A stretch of 64,000 bases of DNA, taken from an uncultured Flavobacteriaceae bacterium (GTDB lineage Bacteria; Bacteroidota; Bacteroidia; Flavobacteriales; Flavobacteriaceae). Below, one piece after another: positions 24,894 through 33,162 of the stretch (position 1 is its first letter; each line of letters begins with the position of its first letter). The position numbers and the translations under genes are program-made. The stretch lies in NCBI GenBank assembly GCA_947500385.1, contig CANMSA010000003.1, positions 186,001 to 250,000 on the forward strand, written 5' to 3'. The notes beneath the pieces were generated by a model. It ran no database searches, was not told the DNA's origin, and saw only the letters and a list, made by a program, of their open reading frames with translations.

Positions 24894-26168
24894 ATGCAAC
24901 GTGACAATCTGATTTTTGACCTTATCGCTGCCGAAGAGGAGCGCCAAACAAACGGTATAGAACTTATTGCTTCTGAAAATTTTACGAGTCCGCAAGTAAT
25001 GGAAGCGGCGGGATCTGTTTTAACGAACAAATATGCCGAGGGTTATCCCGGAAAACGCTACTATGGCGGCTGTGAGATAGTAGATGAAGTAGAACAGATT
25101 GCCATTGATCGCGCCAAGGAGCTTTTCGGAGCGGCCTATGCCAACGTGCAACCGCATTCCGGGTCGCAAGCGAATGCTTCCGTATATCATGCCTGTTTAC
25201 AACCTGGAGATACGATTTTAGGATTTGATCTTTCGCATGGCGGGCACTTAACGCATGGTTCCCCCGTAAACTTTTCGGGACGCTTGTACAATCCTGTTTT
25301 TTACGGGGTAGAGGAGGAGACCGGTGTATTGAACTATGATACTATTGCGGAAATTGCAGCCCGTGAAAAACCAAAAATGATCATTGCGGGGGCCTCGGCC
25401 TATTCCCGTGACATGGACTTTAAAAGATTCCGGGAGATTGCGGACAGCGTCGGCGCTTTGTTGTTGGCCGATATTTCGCATCCGGCCGGATTAATTGCAA
25501 AGGGCATTTTGAACGACCCCATACCACATTGCCATATTGTTACCACCACCACCCATAAAACGTTAAGAGGCCCCAGAGGCGGACTCATCTTAATGGGGGA
25601 GGATTTTGATAATCCTTTTGGGATCAAATTGAAAAATGGAAATCTCCGAAAAATGTCCGCTTTGTTAAATTTGGCGGTTTTTCCGGGAAATCAAGGTGGG
25701 CCTTTGGAACATATTATTGCCGCGAAAGCGATTGCTTTTGGAGAGGCACTTTCCGATGATTTTTTACATTATATGTTACAAGTGAAGAAAAATGCCGCTG
25801 CCATGGCCGCTGCCTTTGTAGCGAAAGAATATCATATCATTTCTGGCGGTACCGACAATCACATGATGCTGATTGATTTGCGCAATAAGGATATTTCTGG
25901 GAAAGCTGCGGAGGCTGCCTTGGTAAAAGCTGATATTACCGCGAACAAAAACATGGTTCCTTTTGATGATAAATCACCTTTTGTAACATCCGGTATCCGG
26001 TTTGGAACACCCGCAATAACAACACGGGGATTAAAGGAAGCCGATATGGCCACAATTGTAGATTTGGTAGATCGGGTATTAACGAATGCTGAAGATGAAG
26101 CGGTTATTGCAGATGTAAAGACTGAAGTAAACGCCTTAATGCAAGGGAAGTTGCTATTCAATTCATAA
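24894..26168 (+). CDS. glyA: Serine hydroxymethyltransferase
   Basis: PLP enzyme converting serine and tetrahydrofolate to glycine and methylene-tetrahydrofolate. The ATG at 24894 (424 residues) is preferred to an upstream TTG frame extension because [17 protein letters not shown] is the conserved start and a -7 box lies just before it. Motifs: [33 protein letters not shown] (about 47-63), the PLP-binding lysine in [14 protein letters not shown] (about residue 223) and [12 protein letters not shown] near the C-terminus. A hairpin terminator follows. Confidence 0.97.
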   Translation: MQRDNLIFDLIAAEEERQTNGIELIASENFTSPQVMEAAGSVLTNKYAEGYPGKRYYGGCEIVDEVEQIAIDRAKELFGAAYANVQPHSGSQANASVYHACLQPGDTILGFDLSHGGHLTHGSPVNFSGRLYNPVFYGVEEETGVLNYDTIAEIAAREKPKMIIAGASAYSRDMDFKRFREIADSVGALLLADISHPAGLIAKGILNDPIPHCHIVTTTTHKTLRGPRGGLILMGEDFDNPFGIKLKNGNLRKMSALLNLAVFPGNQGGPLEHIIAAKAIAFGEALSDDFLHYMLQVKKNAAAMAAAFVAKEYHIISGGTDNHMMLIDLRNKDISGKAAEAALVKADITANKNMVPFDDKSPFVTSGIRFGTPAITTRGLKEADMATIVDLVDRVLTNAEDEAVIADVKTEVNALMQGKLLFNS

Positions 26169-26229
26169 AAAAAAGCTCATACTACACAATTCATTCAATG
26201 AATATGCTAGTACGAGCGTATCTTTTTTT
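26167..26229. terminator. Bidirectional hairpin terminator after glyA
   Basis: Poly-A, then GCTCATACTA (26175-26184) pairing (one G-U/mismatch) with TAGTACGAGC (26208-26217), with an inner stem ATTCATT/AATGAAT at 26189-26203, then a run of Ts. It separates the convergent glyA and the 225-residue unknown gene. Confidence 0.75.
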
Positions 26230-26233
26230 CTAT

Positions 26234-26911
26234 TTAATCGTTGAGCATGTGCAGGTCACCAGAGATAACCGTTTTATCTTTTAATGTATAGATGAGGGCA
26301 TCTTCTTCGGAATAGAAGTAGAGTCCCCAGTATTTAAAATAATCTCGTTTTTTGCAATTTCCTGTTGGAATATTTGCAACGAGGGGCCCTTCTTCGGTAG
26401 CTATTTTTTCCTCCTCAAAAATAGGAATGAAAATTTCAAAAGGTGTTTCCCTGGCATTTTTGCTTAAGTGTGTATAGTGCAGGGATAGCTTCGTGAGAAT
26501 GGCATCGAGCTGTTCGGGAATACTGTGTTCGTATATCTTGTTGATAATGATGTTGCAATTATTGAAAAGGATAGAAAACTCGACCACATCAATATCAAAA
26601 TTGTTCAACCCTTTAAGGCGTTCTACCAAGTTGTGAAAAACAGATGTATCAAAAGAATCGTCTATATTTTTTCGGTACTGGGCCCAAATGCCTTGGTCCA
26701 AGTTTGAAAGGGCATCTGCAATATCAAAATTACAAGAAACTTCGATGACCAATTTAACCATCTCGTTGTTCGTGGCACTATTGCGTATGACCACCTTTGA
26801 GAAAAATAGCCGTTCGAGATTTTTCTTGAAATAGGAAATACCCTCAATATCCGTATCATTGATAATCGCTATTGGGGGTTGGTTTTTAAAATTATCTAAG
26901 TGTAGTGACAT
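26234..26911 (-). CDS. Uncharacterised 225-residue protein of the signalling island
   Basis: I do not recognise this protein. It is 225 residues, acidic, with no signal peptide or membrane helix, so probably cytoplasmic. The middle (about 80-160) looks alpha-helical; the C-terminus has YFKYWGLYFYSEEDALIYTLKDKT, rich in aromatic residues. It is the last gene of a minus-strand series after the NarL-type regulator, but has its own -7 box (TATTTTTG, 26950-26943) and an upstream 15-bp element shared with the LytTR regulator, so it may be a target or part of the same signalling chain. Confidence 0.7.
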   Translation of the reverse strand: MSLHLDNFKNQPPIAIINDTDIEGISYFKKNLERLFFSKVVIRNSATNNEMVKLVIEVSCNFDIADALSNLDQGIWAQYRKNIDDSFDTSVFHNLVERLKGLNNFDIDVVEFSILFNNCNIIINKIYEHSIPEQLDAILTKLSLHYTHLSKNARETPFEIFIPIFEEEKIATEEGPLVANIPTGNCKKRDYFKYWGLYFYSEEDALIYTLKDKTVISGDLHMLND

Positions 26912-26942
26912 ATCACAGCATGTAATTTGTTTGGCTTGTACA

Positions 26943-26950
26943 CAAAAATA
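26943..26950 (-). promoter_or_regulatory. Putative -7 promoter box of the 225-residue unknown gene
   Basis: On the minus strand TATTTTTG fits TAnnTTTG, 31 bases before the start codon at 26911. The shared 15-bp element begins 31 bases upstream of this box. Confidence 0.5.
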
Positions 26951-26977
26951 GCTGTAATAAGCGGTCGCCCATTATAC

Positions 26978-27003
26978 AAAAACCTTATAAAAACTAGGTT
27001 TTT
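26978..27003 (-). promoter_or_regulatory. Shared element copy 1, also hairpin-like, between the NarL regulator and the unknown gene
   Basis: ACCTTATAAAAACTA (plus-strand 26982-26996) recurs exactly at 30989-31003 before the LytTR gene. Flanking AAAAACCT and AGGTTTTT (26978-26985, 26996-27003) can also pair as an 8-bp stem ending in Ts on the minus strand, so a terminator for the regulator gene ending at 27033 is an alternative reading; both roles are possible. Confidence 0.45.
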
Positions 27004-27032
27004 CTCCTTAGGAATGCATTTCAACGGCTTTT

Positions 27033-27704
27033 TTAGATAAATCCTCGATTTCTCGCTTCCTCGATAAGGGCAAGATCACTTTTGTCTTGCACTCCAAAAA
27101 TAAGCTTTAAAGCGCGTTTTCTATTGTCGATCGTGGCTTGGGAAAGAGGAAGTACGGAGGTAATATCCTTGGTCCGGGTCCCTATCGAAAGCTCATATAG
27201 AATGGCCTGGTCATATTCATCTACCTTAAAGGTCTGCGCAATATTCTTTCGCGCGGCCACCAAGGCTAGATGAGTATAATAGGGCGGTTTGGTAATCACT
27301 GTTTTCACCATGTCGATCAAGGAAAGTTCGTCTATTTCGGACTTTACCAAATACCCATCGGGGTTTACTGCCTGGCAGATGCTGTTGATTCGGTAACTAT
27401 CACTAAAAGAGGACATAAACACGACCTTGCTTTCCGGTACAATTTGCCGCGCCAACTTGCCTAGATCTTGCCCCGTTCTGGGATCTTTGGCTTCTGCGGG
27501 GAACAGCTGAATGTCTAACAGGATGATATCGTACTTAAGGGCCTTGGCAGAGGCTTCGATCTTTTTTTGCCCCTCGTCATACCCGTTGCCGATCTCTACC
27601 CGTACTTTAAAGTCTTCGAAGACTGCATCTTCCAGAATATACTTATAACCAAGGGCGGTCATTTTATGATCGTCTACCGCTAAAATTGTGATTACTTTAT
27701 CCAT
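27033..27704 (-). CDS. NarL/LuxR-type response regulator
   Basis: 223 residues. Receiver domain: acidic pair D11/D12 in LAVDDHK, phosphoacceptor D64 in IILLDIQLF, and the conserved Lys in GYLVKSEID. The C-terminal ~65 residues form a helix-turn-helix of the LuxR/NarL sort (LSIGTRTKDITSVLPLSQATIDNRKRALK in pieces) with somewhat divergent sequence. It starts eleven bases after the TPR histidine kinase gene and is its likely partner. Confidence 0.88.
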   Translation of the reverse strand: MDKVITILAVDDHKMTALGYKYILEDAVFEDFKVRVEIGNGYDEGQKKIEASAKALKYDIILLDIQLFPAEAKDPRTGQDLGKLARQIVPESKVVFMSSFSDSYRINSICQAVNPDGYLVKSEIDELSLIDMVKTVITKPPYYTHLALVAARKNIAQTFKVDEYDQAILYELSIGTRTKDITSVLPLSQATIDNRKRALKLIFGVQDKSDLALIEEARNRGFI

Positions 27705-27715
27705 TATAAACTTAA

Positions 27716-29812
27716 CTATACTTCTTGCAGTGCTGTTTCTTCGTGCTCAATTTTTGGCTGTGCCAACGACTGAATCGGAATATTAAAGATAACGGTGGTT
27801 CCTTTTCCCGGTCTACTTTGAATATCCCAAGTACCGCCTACCTTTTCGATGCGTGAGGTAATGTTGCGAAGGCCGATGCCCTTCTTTCCTTTTTTTACAA
27901 CAAACCCTTTGCCGTCATCTACAAGGCTTACCTCTAGGTTATTTCGATTTCGAACGGCAAATGTTAAGGACACCTTGGAGGCTTTTGCATGCTTAACACA
28001 ATTCTGAAGGCTCTCCTGTACCATGCGATATAAGTTTACCTTTATGTCGCTGCCAAGCCCATCCCAATCTACCTCGTCGTCGTATTCAAATGCGTACTCC
28101 AAGGCGGCACTATTTTTAACACCGAGGAGTAATTCTTCAATACTTTGGATAAAGTTATGTATTTTTTGGTAAGCAGCATGACTTAATTCGTGGGAAATTA
28201 CGCGCACTTCTTCTTGAATATCCATCAACTCCTTGATGGCTTCCCCTCGTTCCTCAATGGCTTCGGGGGTTGTACGCTTATTTAAGCCCAATAAGAGCAT
28301 GCGTACGCCCTGTATTCTTCCTTGCACCCCATCGTGTAATTCTTCGGAGATGCGTTTTTGGGCAATCTTTTTGCCTTCCTCTACTTTTTGTTTCTGGGCC
28401 AAGAGCAGTGTAAAGATTTTCTCGTTGCTTTCTTGCTGTTCCTTTTGAAAGCGCAGTTTCTGGTTTTTGGTACGCTGATCAATGATCATAAAGGCCGACA
28501 AGGCCAATAGCAATAAAGTTGCGGCGATTCCCACCCATAGTTGTTTTTGCCGGGCCAGTAGGCGATTTTCCTCTTTGGTTTCATTGGTTTCAAAACGTAT
28601 TCTGGCAAATTTTTCACGTGCTTTACGTTCTTCTTGCTGTAGGCTATCATTAAGTTTAATATAGGATTTGGTGTAAGACAATGCATTTTCGGGGTCTAAT
28701 CTACCTAGTATTTTCAATACCTTTAATAGTCGATAGTTGTTTGTGCTTTTAATCGCATACTTTTTTGATTTCAAGGCTGATGTAAGCGCTTTTGTTGAAT
28801 CTTTTTGTTTTAGATAAAATTCGGAAAGTTTATAATAACTTGCGGATACTCCAGGGCTGTCATTGGCACTATCCATTATTTTTAAAGCGTTCTTGTATTT
28901 TTCTTCAATACCTTTTTCATTTCCCATTTTCCATTGGCTATATGCAAGATTAGATAAAGTTCTTGCATATGATAATATTTTGGTTTTGCGAAGGTTTTTG
29001 ATATCAAGAACTTGGTTAAAAGACTCAATTGCTTTTTTTTGTTTTCCTTGTTTCTGATAGGAAAGACCAATATTATTAAGAATGAAATGGGAGCGATCTA
29101 TGTTTGCCTTATCTGCGAAGTCTAAGGCTTCTTCGTAATTGTCAATAGAAATGTCATACTCCTCAAGCCCCATTGATATAATTCCAAGAAGGTTATAGCA
29201 TTCATAAAGTGATTGATATTCTTCCAAGGGCTTTAGAAGTTCTATTGCCTTAATCGTATTTATTTCACTACCTGTAAAGTCTCTAACTTCTTCCTGAACT
29301 CTGGCCAAATTTAATAAAAGTCGACCTGTATTGTATTCATCGTCTAATTTAACATAAATGTCATGTGCTTTAGCATAGTAATAATATGCGCTATCCTGTA
29401 CTCTATTTCCTTTTAAAAAAAAAGCCAAATCCCAATAGGCTTCTGCTTCAATGCCCTTCTCTTCTGTAGATTTCGCAAGAGACATTGTCGCTCTATTTAT
29501 CTCTCGAAACGTTAAAGAGTCCTTTATACTAATTGCAGCCAAGGAAAGTTTGGAATAGTACCTTACTTTTAAAGAGTCATCGGTAATATTCTTGATAGAA
29601 GCATGTGCTCTATTTAGAAACTGCATTCTGTTTTCCAAGGATAATTCTTTCTTCCTTACTTTTTTAATCCAGTTCAAAGTACTATCTAACTTGATAGTTG
29701 TAGACTTTTCTTGGGACCTTTTAGAGCTATGATTACAGCCCGTTACTCCTATAAACATTATAAATAGGATTACGTTTATGGGAATAGCGAAAGATATTAA
29801 TCTAATATTCAT
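27716..29812 (-). CDS. TPR-containing histidine kinase (HisKA_3 type)
   Basis: 698 residues. The N-terminus has a hydrophobic stretch ending in a lipobox-like GVTGC (C26). Residues ~60-400 are TPR-type helical repeats (NNIGLSYQKQGKQKKAIESF at 246-265 is the clearest), expected outside the inner membrane. A transmembrane helix follows at about 426-444, a coiled coil, then the HisKA_3 domain with the phosphorylated His at 493 in EELHDGVQGRI and a HATPase_c domain with DDGKGF and GIGLRNITSRI. This is the NarX/DesK-type kinase layout, and its partner regulator follows directly. Confidence 0.9.
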   Translation of the reverse strand: MNIRLISFAIPINVILFIMFIGVTGCNHSSKRSQEKSTTIKLDSTLNWIKKVRKKELSLENRMQFLNRAHASIKNITDDSLKVRYYSKLSLAAISIKDSLTFREINRATMSLAKSTEEKGIEAEAYWDLAFFLKGNRVQDSAYYYYAKAHDIYVKLDDEYNTGRLLLNLARVQEEVRDFTGSEINTIKAIELLKPLEEYQSLYECYNLLGIISMGLEEYDISIDNYEEALDFADKANIDRSHFILNNIGLSYQKQGKQKKAIESFNQVLDIKNLRKTKILSYARTLSNLAYSQWKMGNEKGIEEKYKNALKIMDSANDSPGVSASYYKLSEFYLKQKDSTKALTSALKSKKYAIKSTNNYRLLKVLKILGRLDPENALSYTKSYIKLNDSLQQEERKAREKFARIRFETNETKEENRLLARQKQLWVGIAATLLLLALSAFMIIDQRTKNQKLRFQKEQQESNEKIFTLLLAQKQKVEEGKKIAQKRISEELHDGVQGRIQGVRMLLLGLNKRTTPEAIEERGEAIKELMDIQEEVRVISHELSHAAYQKIHNFIQSIEELLLGVKNSAALEYAFEYDDEVDWDGLGSDIKVNLYRMVQESLQNCVKHAKASKVSLTFAVRNRNNLEVSLVDDGKGFVVKKGKKGIGLRNITSRIEKVGGTWDIQSRPGKGTTVIFNIPIQSLAQPKIEHEETALQEV

Positions 29813-29829
29813 CTATCCACAAGATAAAG

Positions 29830-29862
29830 AAAAAACCCCAAATTTAATTAATTTGAGGTTTA
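29830..29862 (-). terminator. Terminator after the small lipoprotein gene
   Basis: On the minus strand AAACCTCAAATT pairs with AATTTGGGGTTT (with G-U pairs) and is followed by TTTC. It lies 28 bases beyond the stop of the 54-residue lipoprotein. The same bases include TAAATTTG (29846-29839), a possible -7 box for the histidine kinase gene. Confidence 0.6.
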
Positions 29863-29889
29863 TAATAAAGGATTTTGTTTCGGTTCTAA

Positions 29890-30054
29890 TTAGTTGTCTC
29901 GTCCACCATTATTTTCCTCACCACATTCATCACATGCCGAAACATCTAAATTTTCATACAACGCCTGCGTATCTTCAATACTGTTATCTTTTTCACAAGA
30001 ATAAAATCCTACACTTAGTGTTACTACTGCTAAAATTGCTACTACCTTTTTCAT
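29890..30054 (-). CDS. Small 54-residue lipoprotein
   Basis: A complete small gene, ATG at 30054 and TAA at 29890-29892. The product has a lipoprotein signal (MKKVVAILAVVTLSVGFYSC, Cys at residue 20), then a 34-residue acidic tail with EKDNSIEDTQALYENL and a CDEC motif followed by an Asn/Gly-rich end (GEENNGGRDN). The mature form would be a lipid-anchored, cysteine-pair-bearing peptide. It sits between the LytTR regulator and the TPR kinase, has its own terminator, and an inverted repeat (30107-30135) about 53 bases upstream. Function unknown; a signal or reporter peptide for the adjacent kinase is a guess. Confidence 0.75.
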   Translation of the reverse strand: MKKVVAILAVVTLSVGFYSCEKDNSIEDTQALYENLDVSACDECGEENNGGRDN

Positions 30055-30106
30055 GATTAATCCGTTTAGTCGGGGGGTTAATATTAGTTTCAGGGCTAAA
30101 GTAGTA

Positions 30107-30135
30107 TGAGAGGGCGCGGGGGAACAACCCTCTCA
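30107..30135 (-). promoter_or_regulatory. Inverted repeat upstream of the small lipoprotein gene
   Basis: TGAGAGGG (30107-30114) and CCCTCTCA (30128-30135) are perfect 8-base inverted arms with a 13-base spacer. On the minus strand a TTG lies within it and TACTTTAG, a near -7 box, follows it about 21 bases later, so it would overlap the promoter as an operator. A weak hairpin after the LytTR gene is the alternative, but no T-run follows. Confidence 0.45.
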
Positions 30136-30196
30136 AAAATGTTCTGGTAAACTAGGTGTTTTTACGAGTATTCTGCCTATTTCTGTTAGAATTCTG

Positions 30197-30928
30197 TTAA
30201 TTCATAGCAGAAATGGTGTTTTTTGATAGTATTTTTTTGAGTCCGTCTACATTCTCCTTATATGTTTTGGAGAAGGGCAGCTGTAGTTTTTGCCCCTTTA
30301 AACTGCAGATCGCTTTACCGTAGTTGATCCGTGCCACATATTTCGTATTCAATATGTAACTCTGATGTACTCTAACGAAATTGTTCGGCAATTGTTGTTC
30401 AAAGGTCTTTAAAGTTTTATAGGCGTTGATACGGGAACCATCGGTCATGACAAAGTCGGTGGCGTTGTTATCGGCCTGTAGGTATAAAATATCGTCGGTA
30501 TCTACATAATGGTAATCCCGATACGATTGCAAGCACAAGGTCTGCGGTTCGGCTTCTTTTGGTGTTTGTTTTTTAAGTTTCAATAACGACTTACGAATAT
30601 CGAACTCATTATAAGGCATCAACCAATAATCGAAGAAATTACATTTGATGGCTTGGTAGGCGTGATCCTTGCTTTTAGAGACTCCTATCAATATCGGCAA
30701 CTCTTGAATGTATTGGTGCAATTCGGAAATCATTTGAAAATAATCCAGCGCCTGCTCATTTAAATTGATAAAGACAATGTCGGGAGTAAACTTAAGAATT
30801 GCATTGAGACCTTCCCCGCTATTTTTCGACAGTCCGATAAAATCAAAATCATCGTGTTCCTCTAAGTAGTGCATTAGCTGCAACTTAGAAGTAGCATCAG
30901 AATCGATTATCAGATATTTGTAGTCCAC
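30197..30928 (-). CDS. LytTR-family regulator with a degenerate receiver domain
   Basis: 243 residues, GTG start. Residues 1-120 fold like a response-regulator receiver, but the phosphoacceptor position is Asn (N55 in VFINLNE) and the conserved Lys near the end is Met (DYWLMPYNE), so classical phosphorylation is unlikely. Residues ~140-240 are a LytTR DNA-binding domain (ILYLQADNNATDFV, FVRVHQSYILNTKYV, KLQLPFSKTYKENV). No partner kinase of the LytS type adjoins it. It carries the shared 15-bp element upstream and may respond by a phosphorylation-independent route. Confidence 0.88.
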   Translation of the reverse strand: MDYKYLIIDSDATSKLQLMHYLEEHDDFDFIGLSKNSGEGLNAILKFTPDIVFINLNEQALDYFQMISELHQYIQELPILIGVSKSKDHAYQAIKCNFFDYWLMPYNEFDIRKSLLKLKKQTPKEAEPQTLCLQSYRDYHYVDTDDILYLQADNNATDFVMTDGSRINAYKTLKTFEQQLPNNFVRVHQSYILNTKYVARINYGKAICSLKGQKLQLPFSKTYKENVDGLKKILSKNTISAMN

Positions 30929-30988
30929 TGGGGAATAGTTTTGTATACCGCAAATTAGCGATAGTGGTCGAGACTGGACTATAGATTT

Positions 30989-31003
30989 ACCTTATAAAAA
31001 CTA
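30989..31003 (-). promoter_or_regulatory. Shared element copy 2, upstream of the LytTR gene
   Basis: ACCTTATAAAAACTA, identical to 26982-26996. It lies 31 bases upstream of TAATTTG (30957-30951), an imperfect -7 box, the same distance as in copy 1. Here the flanks cannot form a good stem, which argues that the shared part is a protein-binding site and not a terminator. Confidence 0.45.
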
Positions 31004-31180
31004 TGGTTTTTTTTGGTAAAACACTGAAAACAAGCAGTTTTGAAGGAAAATACTGTCATTTTAACGATTTTTAACATTTGCTGAAAATCGAAGGGCTAAT
31101 CTTATGTTGTAAAAATGATGAATTTCAAAGGGGTAGCGGCCCCATCAAACGGTCTTTTTTCAACCGTTCATAAGAAGTGT

Positions 31181-32737
31181 TTAATTATCGGGGGCGTACT
31201 GGTAAGCACCGATTGCAGGATCCACCGTTCTATCGATTCCGAGAATATCGGTGGGTATCAACTGAGCGGCGGCTTGCTGGGCGTTCGACCTTGCAGCGGA
31301 GCTTTCCCCGATGCGAAAATTGTTCTTAGCAGTATCCAGGAAATCAAGGTCTTCATTTAGAAGGATGTTATTATAGCGCGTACTGTTTTCAAAATCATAC
31401 AACGGATTGTCATCAAGGGCTCCCGAAGTATCATTGAATTGAATAAGGCAATTCGTAAACGAAAAGGTGAAATCGTTGCTATTGTTGCTAAGTAAGGCCA
31501 GTTCTACGAAGCTATTCCCATCAATGATGGTATTAGTAAAGGCTGCCCTGGTAAGATCTCCGACGGCTATTTGGCCATTTTGAAAATCGACCTCATTATC
31601 AATGCGCAATGCCTCGCCACCTCGGAAACTTTTTGACCAGTAATTGGCGATGGTCGTATGGGTAAACGAATAGCTGCCTCCCAGATTGCAATACAAGGAG
31701 ATGGCCCCGGCGTTGCCGAGCACAAGATTGGACCCCTCTATCGAGGCCGTTCTTGCCCAAAGGTTTACACTAGCGGAGTTGTAGATTTGGGAATTGGTAA
31801 TGCTTAGGGTAGGATTTGCGACATCGGCGATTCCCTCTACCAGCAGGCCAATGGCCGCATTCTTGATGGTTAAGTGGTTTATTTGATTGTTGTTGCTGCC
31901 TTCCGATAGCCATATCGTACCCCATTGTCCGGGAACATCATCGAATGCGGGTTCTAAACGATCTCCTTCAAAGATGACCTGATTTTCCAATAGTTCAGGG
32001 TCTTCGCTAAGCGCCCCGTTAACCGATATACTGGCACCTTCTTGTACCCAAATACCAGAATTTTCATGAAAATAGACCCTCGCCCCCGGGTCGATGGTCA
32101 GGGTAGCATTTTCTGGGACTGCCGCATACCCGTAAATGACATACGGTTTTTCATTGGTAAAAGTAAGTTGATCATTCTCGAGGGTAATTCCTTCGACCCG
32201 TATCTCGGCACCATCGGCATCCAAGCCTAATAGCAAAGTCTCTTTCTCCCCGTTCATATCGGTGGGGGGAAATATAAAAATGGCGTCCTGTACCAAGGTT
32301 ACCAATTGTACCTCTTGTAAATCATCGCCGCTGTTGAACTGTATGGCATCGGTATACAGAAAGGCGTTCTCCCCAGTGGTAGTTACATCGAAGGTGGTCT
32401 CCACAAATATGAATAGGCTGTCTTTTGCCAGGAGTTCCACATTTGAAAATTCTTTTCCCGCATCGCCATCCACATTCAATCGGTACCCGCTGGCAGTACC
32501 CTCTCGTAGTCGTATACTGGGAATCTCGATATCATTATTGGTAGTATTATATACCTTTAATGCATAGGTGCCACTACCGATATTCGAAAAAATAGTGTCG
32601 AGAAAAACGGTATCCTTGGAAAAGGCAAGATTGCCTGAAGCAGGTTCAAACTCAAAGTCTTTTCTGCAAGAACTCCAAAGCACTAATAGGCTCATCAACC
32701 ATAGTACATAACAATAAGAAGGTATTTTTTTTCCCAC
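31181..32737 (-). CDS. Right-handed beta-helix repeat lipoprotein
   Basis: 518 residues. An N-terminal hydrophobic segment ends in a lipobox-like WSSC (Cys about residue 24). Residues ~40-150 look like an Ig-like or DUF1573-type beta domain (TVFLDTIFSNIGSGTYALKVYN). Residues ~185-480 show the short, regularly spaced strands and Asn/Ile ladders of a parallel beta-helix (for example INHLTIKNAAIGLLVEG and LSITNSQIYNSASVNLW). Likely an outer-membrane, surface-exposed protein that binds or cuts polysaccharide, but no catalytic residues can be named. Alone in its transcription unit. Confidence 0.78.
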   Translation of the reverse strand: MGKKIPSYCYVLWLMSLLVLWSSCRKDFEFEPASGNLAFSKDTVFLDTIFSNIGSGTYALKVYNTTNNDIEIPSIRLREGTASGYRLNVDGDAGKEFSNVELLAKDSLFIFVETTFDVTTTGENAFLYTDAIQFNSGDDLQEVQLVTLVQDAIFIFPPTDMNGEKETLLLGLDADGAEIRVEGITLENDQLTFTNEKPYVIYGYAAVPENATLTIDPGARVYFHENSGIWVQEGASISVNGALSEDPELLENQVIFEGDRLEPAFDDVPGQWGTIWLSEGSNNNQINHLTIKNAAIGLLVEGIADVANPTLSITNSQIYNSASVNLWARTASIEGSNLVLGNAGAISLYCNLGGSYSFTHTTIANYWSKSFRGGEALRIDNEVDFQNGQIAVGDLTRAAFTNTIIDGNSFVELALLSNNSNDFTFSFTNCLIQFNDTSGALDDNPLYDFENSTRYNNILLNEDLDFLDTAKNNFRIGESSAARSNAQQAAAQLIPTDILGIDRTVDPAIGAYQYAPDN

Positions 32738-32764
32738 GTTTAATGTTCTTTTTTGATGCTTTAC

Positions 32765-33160
32765 TCAGGCTTTTTGAAAAATTCGGACGATTTCTTCCGA
32801 AATGCGCATGGGCCTAAAGGTTTTGGCATTTAACAAGCACCACTCGGTAATGGAACGTACCAAGAGCCTTTTTGTTTTATCGTCGTAAATTTCCACGACC
32901 CGAACCGATGTTGCACCCCTACTGCTTTCTATATAGGTTTTGACCGTAATTAGGTCGTTTAATTTAGCGGCATTTTTATAGGTGATATCATGATGCATTA
33001 CTACCCAAGCGACACGTTTCTGCAATTCTTCCGACGCTAGGCTTTGCCAGTGTTCTTTCGAAATGTCCTGAATCCACTGCACATAGCGCACATTATTCAC
33101 ATGGTCAAGATCATCTAGATCTGTCGCTTTGACGACAAGCTGTTTTTCAAAATTGGCCAT
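32765..33160 (-). CDS. Acyl-CoA thioesterase (hotdog fold, 4HBT family)
   Basis: 131 residues, cytoplasmic. The opening KATDLDDLDHVNNVRYVQWIQD (in pieces, about 11-32) has the Asp and the HVNN segment that mark YbgC/4-hydroxybenzoyl-CoA-type thioesterases; VVMHHDITYKNAAKLND follows. It hydrolyses acyl-CoA thioesters; the natural chain is unknown. It follows the glutaminyl cyclotransferase gene by two bases on the same strand. Confidence 0.87.
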   Translation of the reverse strand: MANFEKQLVVKATDLDDLDHVNNVRYVQWIQDISKEHWQSLASEELQKRVAWVVMHHDITYKNAAKLNDLITVKTYIESSRGATSVRVVEIYDDKTKRLLVRSITEWCLLNAKTFRPMRISEEIVRIFQKA

Positions 33161-33162
33161 TA

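Noticed and set aside
30989-31110. 32-codon minus-strand frame with a CFQC motif that spans the shared element copy 2
   Set aside because: It overlaps the regulatory element, has no lipobox or signal and no relation to the frame at copy 1; likely chance.
31115-31360. 81-codon plus-strand frame overlapping the end of the beta-helix lipoprotein gene
   Set aside because: Mostly antisense to a convincing gene; no promoter box of good quality and no recognisable product.
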